DNA of 64,000 bases from JAWLHU01 sp041690255 (lineage in GTDB: Bacteria > Bacillota > Sulfobacillia > Symbiobacteriales > Symbiobacteriaceae), in the NCBI GenBank assembly GCA_041690255.1, contig JAWLHU010000001.1, positions 372,001-436,000 of the forward strand, in the 5' to 3' direction. The notes beneath the pieces were generated by a model that saw nothing but the letters and a program-made list of their open reading frames with translations, had not been told where the DNA came from and searched no databases. Each line of letters opens with the position of its first letter. Positions within the stretch are counted from its first letter, which is position 1. The translations under genes and the position numbers were made by a program. Positions 7,885 to 16,797 of this stretch are shown piece after piece.

Positions 7885-9156
7885 CTAGTCATTCTCCCGG
7901 GCCAGTTCTGCCAGGTTGACGGCCAGGGTAGCGTTATGCTCTGCCCCCGACTCGATCGACCGGGACATGGCCGAGAGGTCTTGTACGGCCTGTGCGATCT
8001 CCGCCATACGCCCGGCGTTGTCGGCCACAAGGCGGGAGATCTCGGTGAAGGCCTGTTCGGCACCCGTGGCGGTGGCCGAGGCGGCGCCGGCATTCTCGCC
8101 GACGGTGACCGAAGTCTCCCGGACCGACTCGACCTGGACAGCGGAGTCGCTGATCAAGCGGGAGATGTCCCGCAGGGAGGACTGGGTGCGATCGGAGAGT
8201 TTGCGCACCTCGTCGGCGACCACGGCGAAGCCCCTGCCGTGCTGGCCGGCCCGGGCCGCCTCAATGGCAGCATTCAGGCTCAGCAGATTGGTCTGCTTGG
8301 CCACCGCTTCTACCGTCCGCAGGATCGATTCCATCTGCCGCGAAGAGTTGGCCAGGGCGGCCACCTTCTCCTGCATGGCGGCCATTTCGCTGGCTGCCTG
8401 CCGGATCGTCGCTGCGACCTCCTGAATCCGCTGGGCCCCGGCAATAGCCCGCTGGTGGATCTCCTGGGTCTGCTCGCCCACCAGGGAGGCCTGCTCAGCA
8501 ACCTGGCTGACCGAATGGGTCATCTGCTCGGAGGCCGAACTGAACTCCTCGGCCGTGGCGGCCAGCTCCTGGCTCGATCTGGAGAGGGAGTCGTTCAGCG
8601 CCCGGACTCGCTCCAGGTCGGCCCGCGCCGCAACGTAGGCCTGTATGTACGCATCGAGTGCCAACTGCATGTCCAGGTTGAGCAGCTTCAGGAAGGCGAG
8701 GATGTCGCTCTGCCTCCGCTCCGGATCGGTGGTCTGTGCCTCCACCAGGGCGACGATGTGGGTCTCGAAGACATGGAACATGCCGAGGTACCACTGCGGT
8801 GCCAGGCCGATTCGCTCGTGGACCGTGCCTACTCGAAACCGATGCTGGGCATACTCCAGATCTACCTTCCCCCGGACCAGCCAGCGCAGGTATTCGCCCA
8901 GTGTCTGCTTCAGCCGCTCGACCGTGCTGAACCGCTCCACCGTTTCACGCAGCCGGGGGATGGTCAGGAGGTGGCTGTAGAATGCCTCCACCATGTTCGG
9001 GATCTCCCGCTCAAACGCCGGACGATAGGTGGCGATCTGCGCCAGGTCCTGCGCTTCCAGCTTCGTGAAGGCGAGCTGCTCGGCAAGACGCTTCGGCGAA
9101 TAGGCGAGGGAGTCACCATTTGTTAATTGCGTAGGTTGCTCGACCATACGCGTCAT
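7885..9156 (-). CDS. HemAT-like globin-coupled methyl-accepting chemotaxis protein
   Basis: The 423-residue protein has an N-terminal globin-coupled sensor domain (residues about 20-180) with the proximal-His motif VHERIGLAPQWYLGMFHVFE (His113), a coiled coil, and a methyl-accepting signalling domain with the hairpin tip NLLSLNAAIEAARAGQHGRG followed by GFAVVADEVRKLS. There are no membrane segments, so it is a soluble haem-based oxygen sensor like Bacillus HemAT. The ATG at 9156 sits 7 nt behind AAGGAGGAAAA; the frame is open further upstream but has no such site. No che genes are in the window. Confidence 0.93.
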   Translation of the reverse strand: MTRMVEQPTQLTNGDSLAYSPKRLAEQLAFTKLEAQDLAQIATYRPAFEREIPNMVEAFYSHLLTIPRLRETVERFSTVERLKQTLGEYLRWLVRGKVDLEYAQHRFRVGTVHERIGLAPQWYLGMFHVFETHIVALVEAQTTDPERRQSDILAFLKLLNLDMQLALDAYIQAYVAARADLERVRALNDSLSRSSQELAATAEEFSSASEQMTHSVSQVAEQASLVGEQTQEIHQRAIAGAQRIQEVAATIRQAASEMAAMQEKVAALANSSRQMESILRTVEAVAKQTNLLSLNAAIEAARAGQHGRGFAVVADEVRKLSDRTQSSLRDISRLISDSAVQVESVRETSVTVGENAGAASATATGAEQAFTEISRLVADNAGRMAEIAQAVQDLSAMSRSIESGAEHNATLAVNLAELAREND

Positions 9157-9353
9157 GGCCTTTTCCTCCTTATTTATCAAGTAAATATAAAATCCAGACC
9201 CAATGTACAGAATAACATCAGACGGCGGAAATGTATAGCGTTCGGTGATCATTGTCACCTCGTGAGGGCGCGGAACCACACGGGAAGGGCCGAACCATTT
9301 CGATAGACTATGATCAGAAGCCCCGACCACGGGAGGCAGGAGGCGTCTGCACA

Positions 9354-9662
9354 ATGGAAGTACGGCTGACCGAGCGCATCCGGCAGAGCCCGGAGCGCAT
9401 GACGACCGAAGTCTTGCACAGTTGCCAGGACATGCGTGTCCTGCTGATCCATCTCGCTCCCGGGGAGAGCCTGCCCCCTCAGGCCAGCTCATCCAGCGTC
9501 AGCATTCAGATTGTGGAGGGGCGGGGTGAGATCCTCAGCGGCGAGGAGTGGGTGCCGGTGGCGGCCGGTGTGATCCGGTTCTTCCCGCCCCAGGAGCCAC
9601 ACGGTGTCCGGGCTGTGGAGGAGCCGGTCACCGTCATGGCGACCCTGGCCCCCAGGCCATGA
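9354..9662 (+). CDS. Small cupin-domain protein
   Basis: This 102-residue protein consists of one cupin barrel: VLLIHLAPGESLPPQASSSS, IQIVEGRGEILSGEEWVPVA, and FFPPQEPHGVRAVEE. The metal-binding His pair of classical cupins is mostly replaced, with one His (PHGV) left, so an enzymatic role is doubtful. CAGGAGGCGTCTGCACA precedes the ATG at 9354. Its stop overlaps the next gene's ATG (ATGA), so it is coupled to the oxidase-like membrane protein and may act with it. Confidence 0.8.
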   Translation: MEVRLTERIRQSPERMTTEVLHSCQDMRVLLIHLAPGESLPPQASSSSVSIQIVEGRGEILSGEEWVPVAAGVIRFFPPQEPHGVRAVEEPVTVMATLAPRP

Positions 9663-11017
9663 GCGGCATGGGCCCCAAGACCATGAGCGGCACCGGCCCT
9701 CAACCCCGCTCCGGCCCCCAGGTGATCAACCCGGCTAAGTCTCCTCCGCTCTATGTGCCGGTTGGGCTCATGGTGGCCGGACTGGTCTCGCTGCTCCTCC
9801 TTGAGGCCTTTCTGTTGCGTAAGGCCCCCATGCTCTTCGGGGAGTACCGCTTCAACTCGGCGACACTGACTGCAACCCACCTCTTTACGCTGGCCTTTGC
9901 CACATCGATCATGATGGGCGCCTTCTACCAGATCACGCCGGTCATGCTGATCGCCAAGCCGGTGCCGGGCCCCCTTGCCATGCTGCAGGGATCGCTCCAT
10001 CTGGCCGGCGCCGCCCTTCTGATCGGGGGCTTTCACTACACAGAGACGTTTCTGATCATCGTCGGGGGCAGCCTGGTGGTGATTGCCGTGCTCCTGTTCG
10101 CCGGGCTGATTCTCCGGACCATGCGAACCGCTACGGCCTGGACGATCTCGGGGAGCTACATGATCGCCGGCCTCTCCTTCCTGACGGGGACGGTGCTCTG
10201 GGGCCTGACGCTCGGGCTGAACCTGCGCTACAACTTCCTGGGCGATACGCTCCGGGCCGCCCCGCTGAGCGCTCACCTGGTGCTGGGGCTGGGTGGCTGG
10301 TTCCTGCTGACGATCGTCGGCGTCTCCTACCAACTGGTCCCCATGTTTGCGCTCTCCAATCGGGGAGATGAGCAATCCGCCCGCCAGATTCTCTGGCTCC
10401 TCAGCGTGGGCCTCTGGCTCGCCTTCGGCCTGCTGCTCCTGGGACTGCCGGAGTGGCTGGGCGCCGTGGCGCTGCTGCCGGTGCTCGTCGGGCTGCTCCA
10501 GTACGCAGCCGGCATAGCGGCCATTCTGCGCAGTCGCCGGCGCCCCGAGCTGGACCTTGGCATGCGCTATGCCATGGTCAGCTACAGCTTTCTGGCGCTC
10601 AGCCTGCTGCTGGGACTCCTTGCTCTCTCGGGCCTGGTTCCCGGCCTCCAGCGGACGCCTGCGCCCACGGCGATCCTCTGGCTTGGCCTGGTCGGTTTTG
10701 TCGGCTCCATGATCCTGGGCATGTTATACAAGATCATCCCGTTCCTCCTCTGGCACTACCTGCTGAAGAACCGGCGGGAGAAAAGTCAGCGCCTGCCATC
10801 CCTGGCGCAAATGTACTCGCCGAAGCTGGCCGAGGCCGGGTTCTGGTGCTGGACCACCGGTGTGCTGGGGACCGGACTGGTCCTCCTGGCCGGCGGCTTT
10901 GAGCTTCTCTTTCAGCCAGGTGCGCTGGCCCGCTGGCCGCTGGCGATCATGACGGCGGGGAGCCTGCTCTTCGTCTGGACAATCGGCCAGGTTCTGCGCG
11001 CCCGACCGCTCGACTAA
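9659..11017 (+). CDS. Haem-copper oxidase subunit I-like multi-spanning membrane protein (NnrS/NorB-like)
   Basis: This 452-residue, roughly 12-helix membrane protein has a Gly/Pro-rich N-terminal leader of about 25 residues. Conserved-looking helices with His that could bind haem are ATHLFTLAFATSIMMGAFYQ, LSAHLVLGLGGWFLLTIVGV, and FLLWHYLL. The pattern resembles cytochrome c oxidase subunit I and NnrS-like proteins, but the cytochrome oxidase Cu-B His triad is not evident, so oxygen or NO reduction is uncertain. It is translationally coupled (ATGA) to the cupin gene. A distant relative lies at 48492-49715. Confidence 0.7.
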   Translation: MSGMGPKTMSGTGPQPRSGPQVINPAKSPPLYVPVGLMVAGLVSLLLLEAFLLRKAPMLFGEYRFNSATLTATHLFTLAFATSIMMGAFYQITPVMLIAKPVPGPLAMLQGSLHLAGAALLIGGFHYTETFLIIVGGSLVVIAVLLFAGLILRTMRTATAWTISGSYMIAGLSFLTGTVLWGLTLGLNLRYNFLGDTLRAAPLSAHLVLGLGGWFLLTIVGVSYQLVPMFALSNRGDEQSARQILWLLSVGLWLAFGLLLLGLPEWLGAVALLPVLVGLLQYAAGIAAILRSRRRPELDLGMRYAMVSYSFLALSLLLGLLALSGLVPGLQRTPAPTAILWLGLVGFVGSMILGMLYKIIPFLLWHYLLKNRREKSQRLPSLAQMYSPKLAEAGFWCWTTGVLGTGLVLLAGGFELLFQPGALARWPLAIMTAGSLLFVWTIGQVLRARPLD

Positions 11018-11052
11018 GCTCGACCACATTCAACGACAAGGAGCAAACGAAT

Positions 11053-11352
11053 ATGACAGAGAAAGTCGATCTGGCACGAACGATGCTTCGCAACGTGATC
11101 GACCCGGAGATCGGGCTGTCGATCATCGATCTGGGTCTTGTCTATGACCTGAGGGTGGAGGATAACAAGGCATTTGTTCGCATGACCTTCACCACGGTCG
11201 GCTGCCCGATGTCCGGCACGCTGGTTAACGGAGTCTACGAAGCTCTCGAGCCCCTTGGCTTCGCGGATATCAAGGTCGATCTCACCTTTGATCCGCCGTG
11301 GAGCCCGGACCGAATGACCCCGGAAGCCCGCAAAATGCTGGGGGTCGGCTGA
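11053..11352 (+). CDS. MIP18/DUF59-family Fe-S assembly protein (PaaD/SufT-like)
   Basis: The 99-residue protein matches the MIP18 family: VIDPEIGLSIIDLGLVYDLR, MTFTTVGCPMSGTLVNGVYE (with the reactive Cys) and VDLTFDPPWSPDRMT. Members help assemble or insert Fe-S clusters; PaaD works with phenylacetyl-CoA oxygenase, but no paa genes are present, so general cluster assembly is more likely. It follows the oxidase-like gene by 35 bp with GACAAGGAGCAAACGAAT before the ATG, possibly in the same operon. Confidence 0.9.
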   Translation: MTEKVDLARTMLRNVIDPEIGLSIIDLGLVYDLRVEDNKAFVRMTFTTVGCPMSGTLVNGVYEALEPLGFADIKVDLTFDPPWSPDRMTPEARKMLGVG

Positions 11353-11483
11353 CAGCCGGCCCTCCTTCTGGTATGTCAGGCGTAGTCCACCGACCCGTCC
11401 GGGATTTGTCCGTTGGCAAGGAGGAGAAATGGTAGTAAGCTACGAAATGTAAGCGGTCGACACGAAATAAGGAGGATCAGACA

Positions 11484-12389
11484 TTGTCCAACGCGGGTAA
11501 CTCGAACAACTCGACGGCTATCGCCCTGGCGGTCGTCGTCTCTCTGGCAGTCGGTGGAATTGGTGGCTACTTCCTTGGAAACCGGATGGGTCAGCCCGAG
11601 GCGAAGGTTGTTGCTACGGTCAACGGGGAGAAGATCACCCAGCCAGAGCTCTACGACCTGTTGGTGAAGAGCGAAGGCGCCGCCGTCGTTGATCGTATGA
11701 TCACCGCGAAGCTGGTCGCTCAGGAAGCCAAGAAGAACAACGTCACCGTGTCGGACGCGGATGTCGCCGCCGAGCTGACCAAGGTGAAGGAGAGCGTCGG
11801 TGGAGAGGAAGCGTATCAGCAGGCTCTGGCCCAGGCCATGATCACCGAGGAGCAGCTGAAGGAGTCGATCCTGATCCAGCTCCAGGCGACCAAGATCATG
11901 AGCAAGGATATCAAGGCCGAGGAGGCCGATCTGAAGGCCTACTTCGATGAGAATATGGCCCAGTTTGACCAGCGCCAGGTCACGGCCCGTCATATCCTGG
12001 TCAACACCAAGGAAGAGGCCGATGCGATCAAGGCGCAGCTTGACGCCGGTGCCGACTTCGTGGCCCTGGCCAAGGAGAAGTCGACCGAGCCCGGCGCTGC
12101 CGAGAGCGGTGGCGACCTGGGCACCTTCGGCCGTGGCCGCATGGTCGCTGAGTTTGAGAACGCCGCCTTCGCCATGAAGAAGGGCGAGATCTCCCAGCCG
12201 GTCCAGAGCCAGTTCGGCTGGCATGTGATCCTGGTGAGCGATATCACCGGCGAGGCGCCGGACTTCGAGAAGCTGAAGGACCAGGTCAAGGAGAAGATGG
12301 TCTCCTCCGAGGTTCAGGCTCAGTTCCAGGACTGGCTGGCCAACCTGCGGGACAAGGCCTCGATCGACAACAAGCTCGAGAGCAAGTAA
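11484..12389 (+). CDS. Membrane-anchored parvulin-type peptidylprolyl isomerase (PrsA/SurA-like)
   Basis: This 301-residue foldase has an uncleaved N-terminal anchor (about residues 12-32, no lipobox), a SurA-N-like helical chaperone region (35-155), a PpiC/parvulin domain (about 160-255: VTARHILVNTKEEADAIKAQ, GGDLGTFGRGRMVAEFENAA, SQFGWHVILV) and a short helical tail. It should act outside the membrane on exported proteins. TTG start behind AAGGAGGATCAGACA. It differs from Bacillus PrsA in lacking the lipoprotein Cys. Confidence 0.92.
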   Translation: MSNAGNSNNSTAIALAVVVSLAVGGIGGYFLGNRMGQPEAKVVATVNGEKITQPELYDLLVKSEGAAVVDRMITAKLVAQEAKKNNVTVSDADVAAELTKVKESVGGEEAYQQALAQAMITEEQLKESILIQLQATKIMSKDIKAEEADLKAYFDENMAQFDQRQVTARHILVNTKEEADAIKAQLDAGADFVALAKEKSTEPGAAESGGDLGTFGRGRMVAEFENAAFAMKKGEISQPVQSQFGWHVILVSDITGEAPDFEKLKDQVKEKMVSSEVQAQFQDWLANLRDKASIDNKLESK

Positions 12390-12392
12390 ACG

Positions 12393-12425
12393 AAAAGGCC
12401 GGGAGCTAAGCGCTCCTGGCCTTGC
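12393..12425 (+). terminator. Terminator of the foldase gene (left end of palindrome)
   Basis: AGGCCGGGAGC / GCTCCTGGCCT stem with short loop TAAGC lies just after the stop at 12389. A-rich on the left and only TTGCG on the right, so it would also terminate minus-strand transcription coming out of the palindrome (…GGCCTTTTCG). Confidence 0.7.
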
Positions 12426-12771
12426 GCATGCTCACAAAGTGCGTACGTATGACATGTGGTGCATGAACAAGCACGGGATCGTCTGTGTGCCGGGAGCCTC
12501 GTTTGCCGACCTCGCAGAGGGGCGGATTCGAGGGCGGACCCCCGGAGGCACCGACACGGATGTCGGTGCCGATCCCCTATAACGGGCCATCGGGGCCATG
12601 GATGGCCGTCCGATGGCCCCCGTCCCCAAATCCGACCCGTCATCCTATCATTTGGAGGCAAACGCCGCGATGGGGACACAGACGAATCCCGTCAGCCAGT
12701 ATGCACCACATGCAAGTGCGATCACATTGTGAGCACTCTGAAGGCCCGGAGCTGAGCGCTCCCGGCCTTTT
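12393..12771. repeat. Long imperfect palindrome (about 190-bp arms) with a terminator hairpin at each end
   Basis: The whole gap between the foldase and phzF is one inverted repeat about position 12582. Matching blocks sit at mirrored positions: AAAAGGCCGGGAGC (12393-12406) with its complement at 12758-12771; CATGTGGTGCAT (12453-12464) with 12701-12712; CGTCTGTGT (12480-12488) with 12676-12684; CGTTTGCC (12500-12507) with 12657-12664. Left and right coordinates sum to 25164-25165 each time. Each arm ends in its own outward-facing GC-rich terminator stem. Smaller hairpins (GGCACCGACA / TGTCGGTGCC) lie near the centre. No credible gene is present. Confidence 0.85.
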
Positions 12772-12774
12772 TCA
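12740..12774 (+). terminator. Terminator at right end of palindrome, just upstream of phzF-like gene
   Basis: AAGGCCCGGAGC / GCTCCCGGCCTT stem followed by TTTTTC. It ends only 15 bp before the next start codon and leaves room for that gene's ribosome binding site (ATGGAGGCG). Either it stops something transcribed within the palindrome, or it attenuates the downstream gene. Confidence 0.7.
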
Positions 12775-12789
12775 CATGGAGGCGTCGCC

Positions 12790-13689
12790 ATGACGAACCC
12801 CTGGCCCTATCTCTGGCTCGATGTCTTCGCCGGTCAGCCCCTGACGGGGAATCAACTCTGCGTCTTTACCCCGGCCCCTGACGGCTCGGTCGAAACCATG
12901 GCCCGCCTGACCCGCGAGCTGGGCCACTCGGAGACCACCTTTCTCCAGCCGGCCACCATTGCCGGGGCAGATGCCCGGCTGCGTATCCTGATTCCGACAG
13001 GGTCCGGGGCGGTGGAGGTGCCCTTTGCGGGGCACCCGATCCTGGGCAGCGCCTGTGCGCTGGCGGCGGACCGGACCGAGCCCTCGACCGTCACCTTCCA
13101 GACAGGGGCCGGGCTGATCCCGGTTCACGTGACCCCTCTGGGCAACGGAAGCTGGGAGGCCTCCATGACCCAGCCGCTGCCCCGGGTTGTCTGGAGCAGG
13201 CCCGCCCTGCCAGGCCTGGCCGAAGCGCTGGGCCTCAGCCCCGCCGACCTGGCCCCCGGCCTCCCGGTCGAGGCGGTGGACAACGCCATGCAGACCGTGA
13301 TCATCCCCCTTGGGTCGGTGGAGGCGGTTGATCGCTGCCAGCCGGACTTGACCCGGCTGCGGGCACTGCTCGGGCGGGACGGCCTCTGCACCCTCGCCTT
13401 CGCCCCGGGCGGCCTGGAGCCAGGGAGCGATCTGCACTGCCGGGTCTTCAGCCCCTTCGACCTGGTCAGCGAGGACCCGGCCACCGGTTCGGCCAACGGC
13501 CCGCTGGGCGACTACGTCATCCGCCATGGGATCAGCGCCAGGCGGGAGCTGATCAGCGAGCAGGGCGACCGGCTCGGGCGGCCGAGCCGCATCCGCATCC
13601 AGATTGATATCGACGAAAATGGCAATACCCGAACCATTCGCGTCGCCGGGCGCGTCCAACGGATAGGGGGCGGCTCCTTTATCATCTAA
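12790..13689 (+). CDS. PhzF-family isomerase/epimerase-like protein
   Basis: This 299-residue protein has the PhzF diaminopimelate-epimerase-like fold. Motifs are LDVFAGQPLTGNQLCVF, LGHSETTFLQPA (catalytic Glu, about residue 51), PFAGHPILGSACALA, and VSEDPATGSANGPLGDYVI near residue 230. Only the plant-type and Pseudomonas PhzF has a known role, in phenazine synthesis; no other phz genes are here, so the natural substrate is unknown. CATGGAGGCGTCGCC precedes the ATG. It is 15 bp upstream of the beta-CASP nuclease, likely in one operon. Confidence 0.9.
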   Translation: MTNPWPYLWLDVFAGQPLTGNQLCVFTPAPDGSVETMARLTRELGHSETTFLQPATIAGADARLRILIPTGSGAVEVPFAGHPILGSACALAADRTEPSTVTFQTGAGLIPVHVTPLGNGSWEASMTQPLPRVVWSRPALPGLAEALGLSPADLAPGLPVEAVDNAMQTVIIPLGSVEAVDRCQPDLTRLRALLGRDGLCTLAFAPGGLEPGSDLHCRVFSPFDLVSEDPATGSANGPLGDYVIRHGISARRELISEQGDRLGRPSRIRIQIDIDENGNTRTIRVAGRVQRIGGGSFII

Positions 13690-13704
13690 CGGGAGGTTGA
13701 TCGC

Positions 13705-15378
13705 ATGCGACTGACGTTCCTCGGAGCGGCTGGCATGGTGACCGGTTCCTGCTACCTGCTCGAGGCCGGCGGGCTCCGCCTTCTTGTGGACTGTGGCATG
13801 TTCCAGGGCAAGGAGGAGGAGATGAACGAGGCACCGTTCCCCTTCCACCCCGCCACGCTCGATGGTGTTGTGCTGACGCATGCGCACATTGACCATTCCG
13901 GCCGCCTGCCCCTGCTGCGCAAGCAAGGCTTCACCGGGCCGGTCTACACCCATCCGGCGACCGCAGACCTGGCCCGGATCATGCTGCTGGACTCGGCCCA
14001 TATCCAGGAGACCGAGGTCGAGCGGGAGAACCGGCGGAACAGGCGCTCGGGCCGGGCCCCCAAGGAGCCGCTCTACACCCAGGCCGATGCCGCGGGCATG
14101 GGCGAGCAGTTCAAGGAGATCCCCTACGGCCAACTCTTCCGGCTGTCGAACCGGCTCCAGGTCCGCCTTCAGGATGCCGGCCATATCCTCGGCTCCGCCA
14201 TTTTGGAGTTCTTCGAGACCGGCCCGGACGGGCAGACCACCAAACTTGTCTTCACCGGCGACCTGGGCCAGCCGAACCGGCCGATCCTGAACGATCCGAC
14301 GATCATTGAGGAGGCCGACTACCTGGTCATGGAGTCGACCTACGGCAATCGGGTCCATGAGCCGGGGGAGGACACCAGGCAGATCCTGGCCGATATCGTC
14401 CGGTCCACCATGGCCAAGGGTGGCAACCTGATCATTCCTGCCTTCGCCGTAGGACGGACCCAGGAGATCCTCTACGAGCTGAACGCTTTGGTCGAGGCCG
14501 GACAGGTCCCCCGCGGCCTGAAGGTGATCGTGGACAGCCCGCTTGCCATTGCCGCCACCGAGATCACCAAGAAGCACCGGGACCTCTTTGACAAGGAGGC
14601 CCGGAGGCGGATGCGCAGCGGCGACGATCCCCTCGCCTTTCCCGGCCTGGTCTTCTCGCAGACCGCCGAGGAGTCCATGCAACTGAACAACAGCAAGGAG
14701 CCCAAGGTGATCGTGGCCGCATCGGGCATGTGCGAGGCGGGGCGCGTGGTGCATCATCTGAAGCACAACCTCTGGCGGCCGGTCTCCACCATCCTCTTCG
14801 TCGGCTTCCAGGCCCAGGGTACCCTTGGCCGCCGCCTGGTCGATGGCGCCAAGCGGGTCCGCATTCTCGGGGAGGATGTGGCCGTGAAGGCCCGGGTCGA
14901 GGTGCTGCACGGCTTCTCCGCCCACGCCGACCAGCCGCACCTGCTCGCCTGGGTGAAGGGCCTGAAGAACCCGCCCAGGGCGACCTTCCTCATCCACGGG
15001 GAAGATGATGGCCGGCAGGAGCTGGCCCAACTCCTGATCGATGAGGGGCATCAGGTGGCGCTCCCCGTGCTGGGCGAGTCGCTCACCCTCAGCTCCGACG
15101 AGATCCGCTACGCCCATTTCGCCCGGCCCGAGCCGGGGCGGAAGAAGGGCGCCGCCGTCGAGCCCCGGCGGGTGGCCGTCGCCGATGGCGAGGCCCTCAG
15201 CCAGTCGGCCCGGCAGATCTCGTCGCTCCTGCGCGAGGTGGACGGCCTGCGCAAGGACTGGTACACCAACGGGCCGCATCTCCCGCCCAGCCAGGCCCAG
15301 GAGGTGACCGAGCGCGCCGAGGAGATCCTCCGGCAGATGCAGCAGCTTCACCGGCTGATCGCCGCCGCGGACGAGTAA
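13705..15378 (+). CDS. MBL-fold/beta-CASP RNA-processing nuclease (CPSF73-like)
   Basis: This 557-residue protein has all parts of a beta-CASP nuclease: HAHIDHSGRLP (zinc site, about residues 58-68), a further His in QDAGHILGSA, an Asp in FTGDLG, motif A MESTYGNR, the CASP region, and the RMMBL domain (VLHGFSAHADQPHLLAW). The last 90 residues form an extra charged helical tail. Bacterial members of this CPSF/Ysh1-like group cut RNA; target RNAs are unknown. It follows phzF by 15 bp. Confidence 0.93.
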   Translation: MRLTFLGAAGMVTGSCYLLEAGGLRLLVDCGMFQGKEEEMNEAPFPFHPATLDGVVLTHAHIDHSGRLPLLRKQGFTGPVYTHPATADLARIMLLDSAHIQETEVERENRRNRRSGRAPKEPLYTQADAAGMGEQFKEIPYGQLFRLSNRLQVRLQDAGHILGSAILEFFETGPDGQTTKLVFTGDLGQPNRPILNDPTIIEEADYLVMESTYGNRVHEPGEDTRQILADIVRSTMAKGGNLIIPAFAVGRTQEILYELNALVEAGQVPRGLKVIVDSPLAIAATEITKKHRDLFDKEARRRMRSGDDPLAFPGLVFSQTAEESMQLNNSKEPKVIVAASGMCEAGRVVHHLKHNLWRPVSTILFVGFQAQGTLGRRLVDGAKRVRILGEDVAVKARVEVLHGFSAHADQPHLLAWVKGLKNPPRATFLIHGEDDGRQELAQLLIDEGHQVALPVLGESLTLSSDEIRYAHFARPEPGRKKGAAVEPRRVAVADGEALSQSARQISSLLREVDGLRKDWYTNGPHLPPSQAQEVTERAEEILRQMQQLHRLIAAADE

Positions 15379-15474
15379 GCCACGGCAATTTGATCCCTTT
15401 GCCCGAGAGACGGCTCCCGCGGGCCATGCTATAGTAGTCTTGACAATGGACTCTTCTGGGAGGATGACGCCGAT

Positions 15475-16773
15475 ATGCCGTTCGATCTGAGCAAGAGCGA
15501 GGCCCTCTTCACCGCATCAAAGGCCGTGATTCCTGGCGGCGTAAACAGCCCTGTCCGCTCGTTCCGGTCCGTGGGTGGTCCACCGCCGTTCATCGCCCGT
15601 GGTGAGGGCGCCCGCCTCTATGACGTGGATGGCAACAGCTATATTGACTACTGCCTCTCCTGGGGTCCGCTGATCCTGGGCCACGCCCACCCCGAGGTGG
15701 TCGCTGTCCTCCAGGAGGCGGTGGTGCGCGGCACCTCCTACGGCGCCCCAACCGAGCTGGAACTGCTCATGGCGCAGCGGGTGATCGACGCCATGCCCTC
15801 CCTGGAGATGGTCCGCATGACCAATTCCGGCACCGAGGCGACCATGTCCGCCATCCGCCTGGCCCGGGCCTATACCGGCCGGGACAAGATCATCAAGTTC
15901 ATTGGCTGCTACCATGGGCATAACGATAACCTGCTGGTCAAGGCGGGCTCCGGGGCGACCGATCTGGGCGTTCCCGACTCCCCCGGCGTGCCGGCCAGCG
16001 TGGCGGGGGGTACGCTCTCCATCCACTTCAACGATCTGGATGCGGTCGCGGAGGCCTTCCGGGTCCATGGCGATGATATCGCCGCGATCATCACCGAGCC
16101 TGTGGTCGGCAACATGGGGCTCGTCCTGCCCAAGCCCGGCTTCCTGGAAGGGCTGCGCCGGATCACATCCGAATATGGTGCCCTGCTCATTTTCGATGAG
16201 GTCATGACCGGCTGGCGGGTCTCCATCGGCGGGGCGCAGGCGCATTTCCACATCGACCCGGATCTGACCACCTTCGGCAAGGTGATCGGTGGCGGCCTGC
16301 CGGTTGGCGCCTACGGCGGCAAGAAGAAGATCATGGAGATGGTCGCCCCGGCCGGGCCCATGTACCAGGCGGGCACCCTCTCGGGCAACCCGCTCGCCAT
16401 GACCGCCGGCCTGAAGATGCTGGAGGTCCTGAGCCGCCCGGGCAACTACGAGCAGATCGTGGCCCGGACGACGAGGCTGGTGAATGGCCTGAATGCCAAC
16501 ATGGAGAAGCTTGACCTGCCCTACCGGGCCAAGTCGATCGGGACCATGTTCGGCCTCTTCTTCACCGACCGGGAGGTCTTTGACTACGACGACGCCCTGA
16601 CATCGGACACGAAGCTCTACGGCCGGTACTTCCACGGCATGCTGAAGCGGGGCGTCTACCTGGCGCCGTCCCAGTTCGAGGCCGGCTTCATGAGCCTGGC
16701 CCATACCGACGCCGATATCGATGCCACGGTGGCTGCTGCCTATGAGTCCGTCCAGGAGGCGCTCAAGGGGTAG
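15475..16773 (+). CDS. hemL: Glutamate-1-semialdehyde 2,1-aminomutase
   Basis: This 432-residue class III PLP aminotransferase converts glutamate-1-semialdehyde to 5-aminolevulinate, the C5 route to haem. Hallmarks are VNSPVRSFRSVGGPPPFIAR, MTNSGTEATMSAIRLARAYT, LLIFDEVMTGWR, and the PLP-lysine segment TFGKVIGGGLPVGAYGG. The length is standard. GGGAGGATGACGCCGAT precedes the ATG. No other hem genes are in the window, but two globins would need its product. Confidence 0.96.
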   Translation: MPFDLSKSEALFTASKAVIPGGVNSPVRSFRSVGGPPPFIARGEGARLYDVDGNSYIDYCLSWGPLILGHAHPEVVAVLQEAVVRGTSYGAPTELELLMAQRVIDAMPSLEMVRMTNSGTEATMSAIRLARAYTGRDKIIKFIGCYHGHNDNLLVKAGSGATDLGVPDSPGVPASVAGGTLSIHFNDLDAVAEAFRVHGDDIAAIITEPVVGNMGLVLPKPGFLEGLRRITSEYGALLIFDEVMTGWRVSIGGAQAHFHIDPDLTTFGKVIGGGLPVGAYGGKKKIMEMVAPAGPMYQAGTLSGNPLAMTAGLKMLEVLSRPGNYEQIVARTTRLVNGLNANMEKLDLPYRAKSIGTMFGLFFTDREVFDYDDALTSDTKLYGRYFHGMLKRGVYLAPSQFEAGFMSLAHTDADIDATVAAAYESVQEALKG

Positions 16774-16797
16774 CTCCGGGCAAAGGGGGCTCGTTCG

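Noticed and set aside
12456..12755. A 99-codon ORF inside the 12.4-12.8 kb palindrome
   Set aside because: Cys/Arg-rich composition typical of out-of-frame GC-rich DNA, no ribosome site, and the DNA is better explained as a palindrome.
12772..15351. An 859-codon open frame on the minus strand opposite phzF and the beta-CASP nuclease
   Set aside because: It is antisense to two well-matched genes, has no family-like sequence, and arises from the high GC third positions of the real genes.
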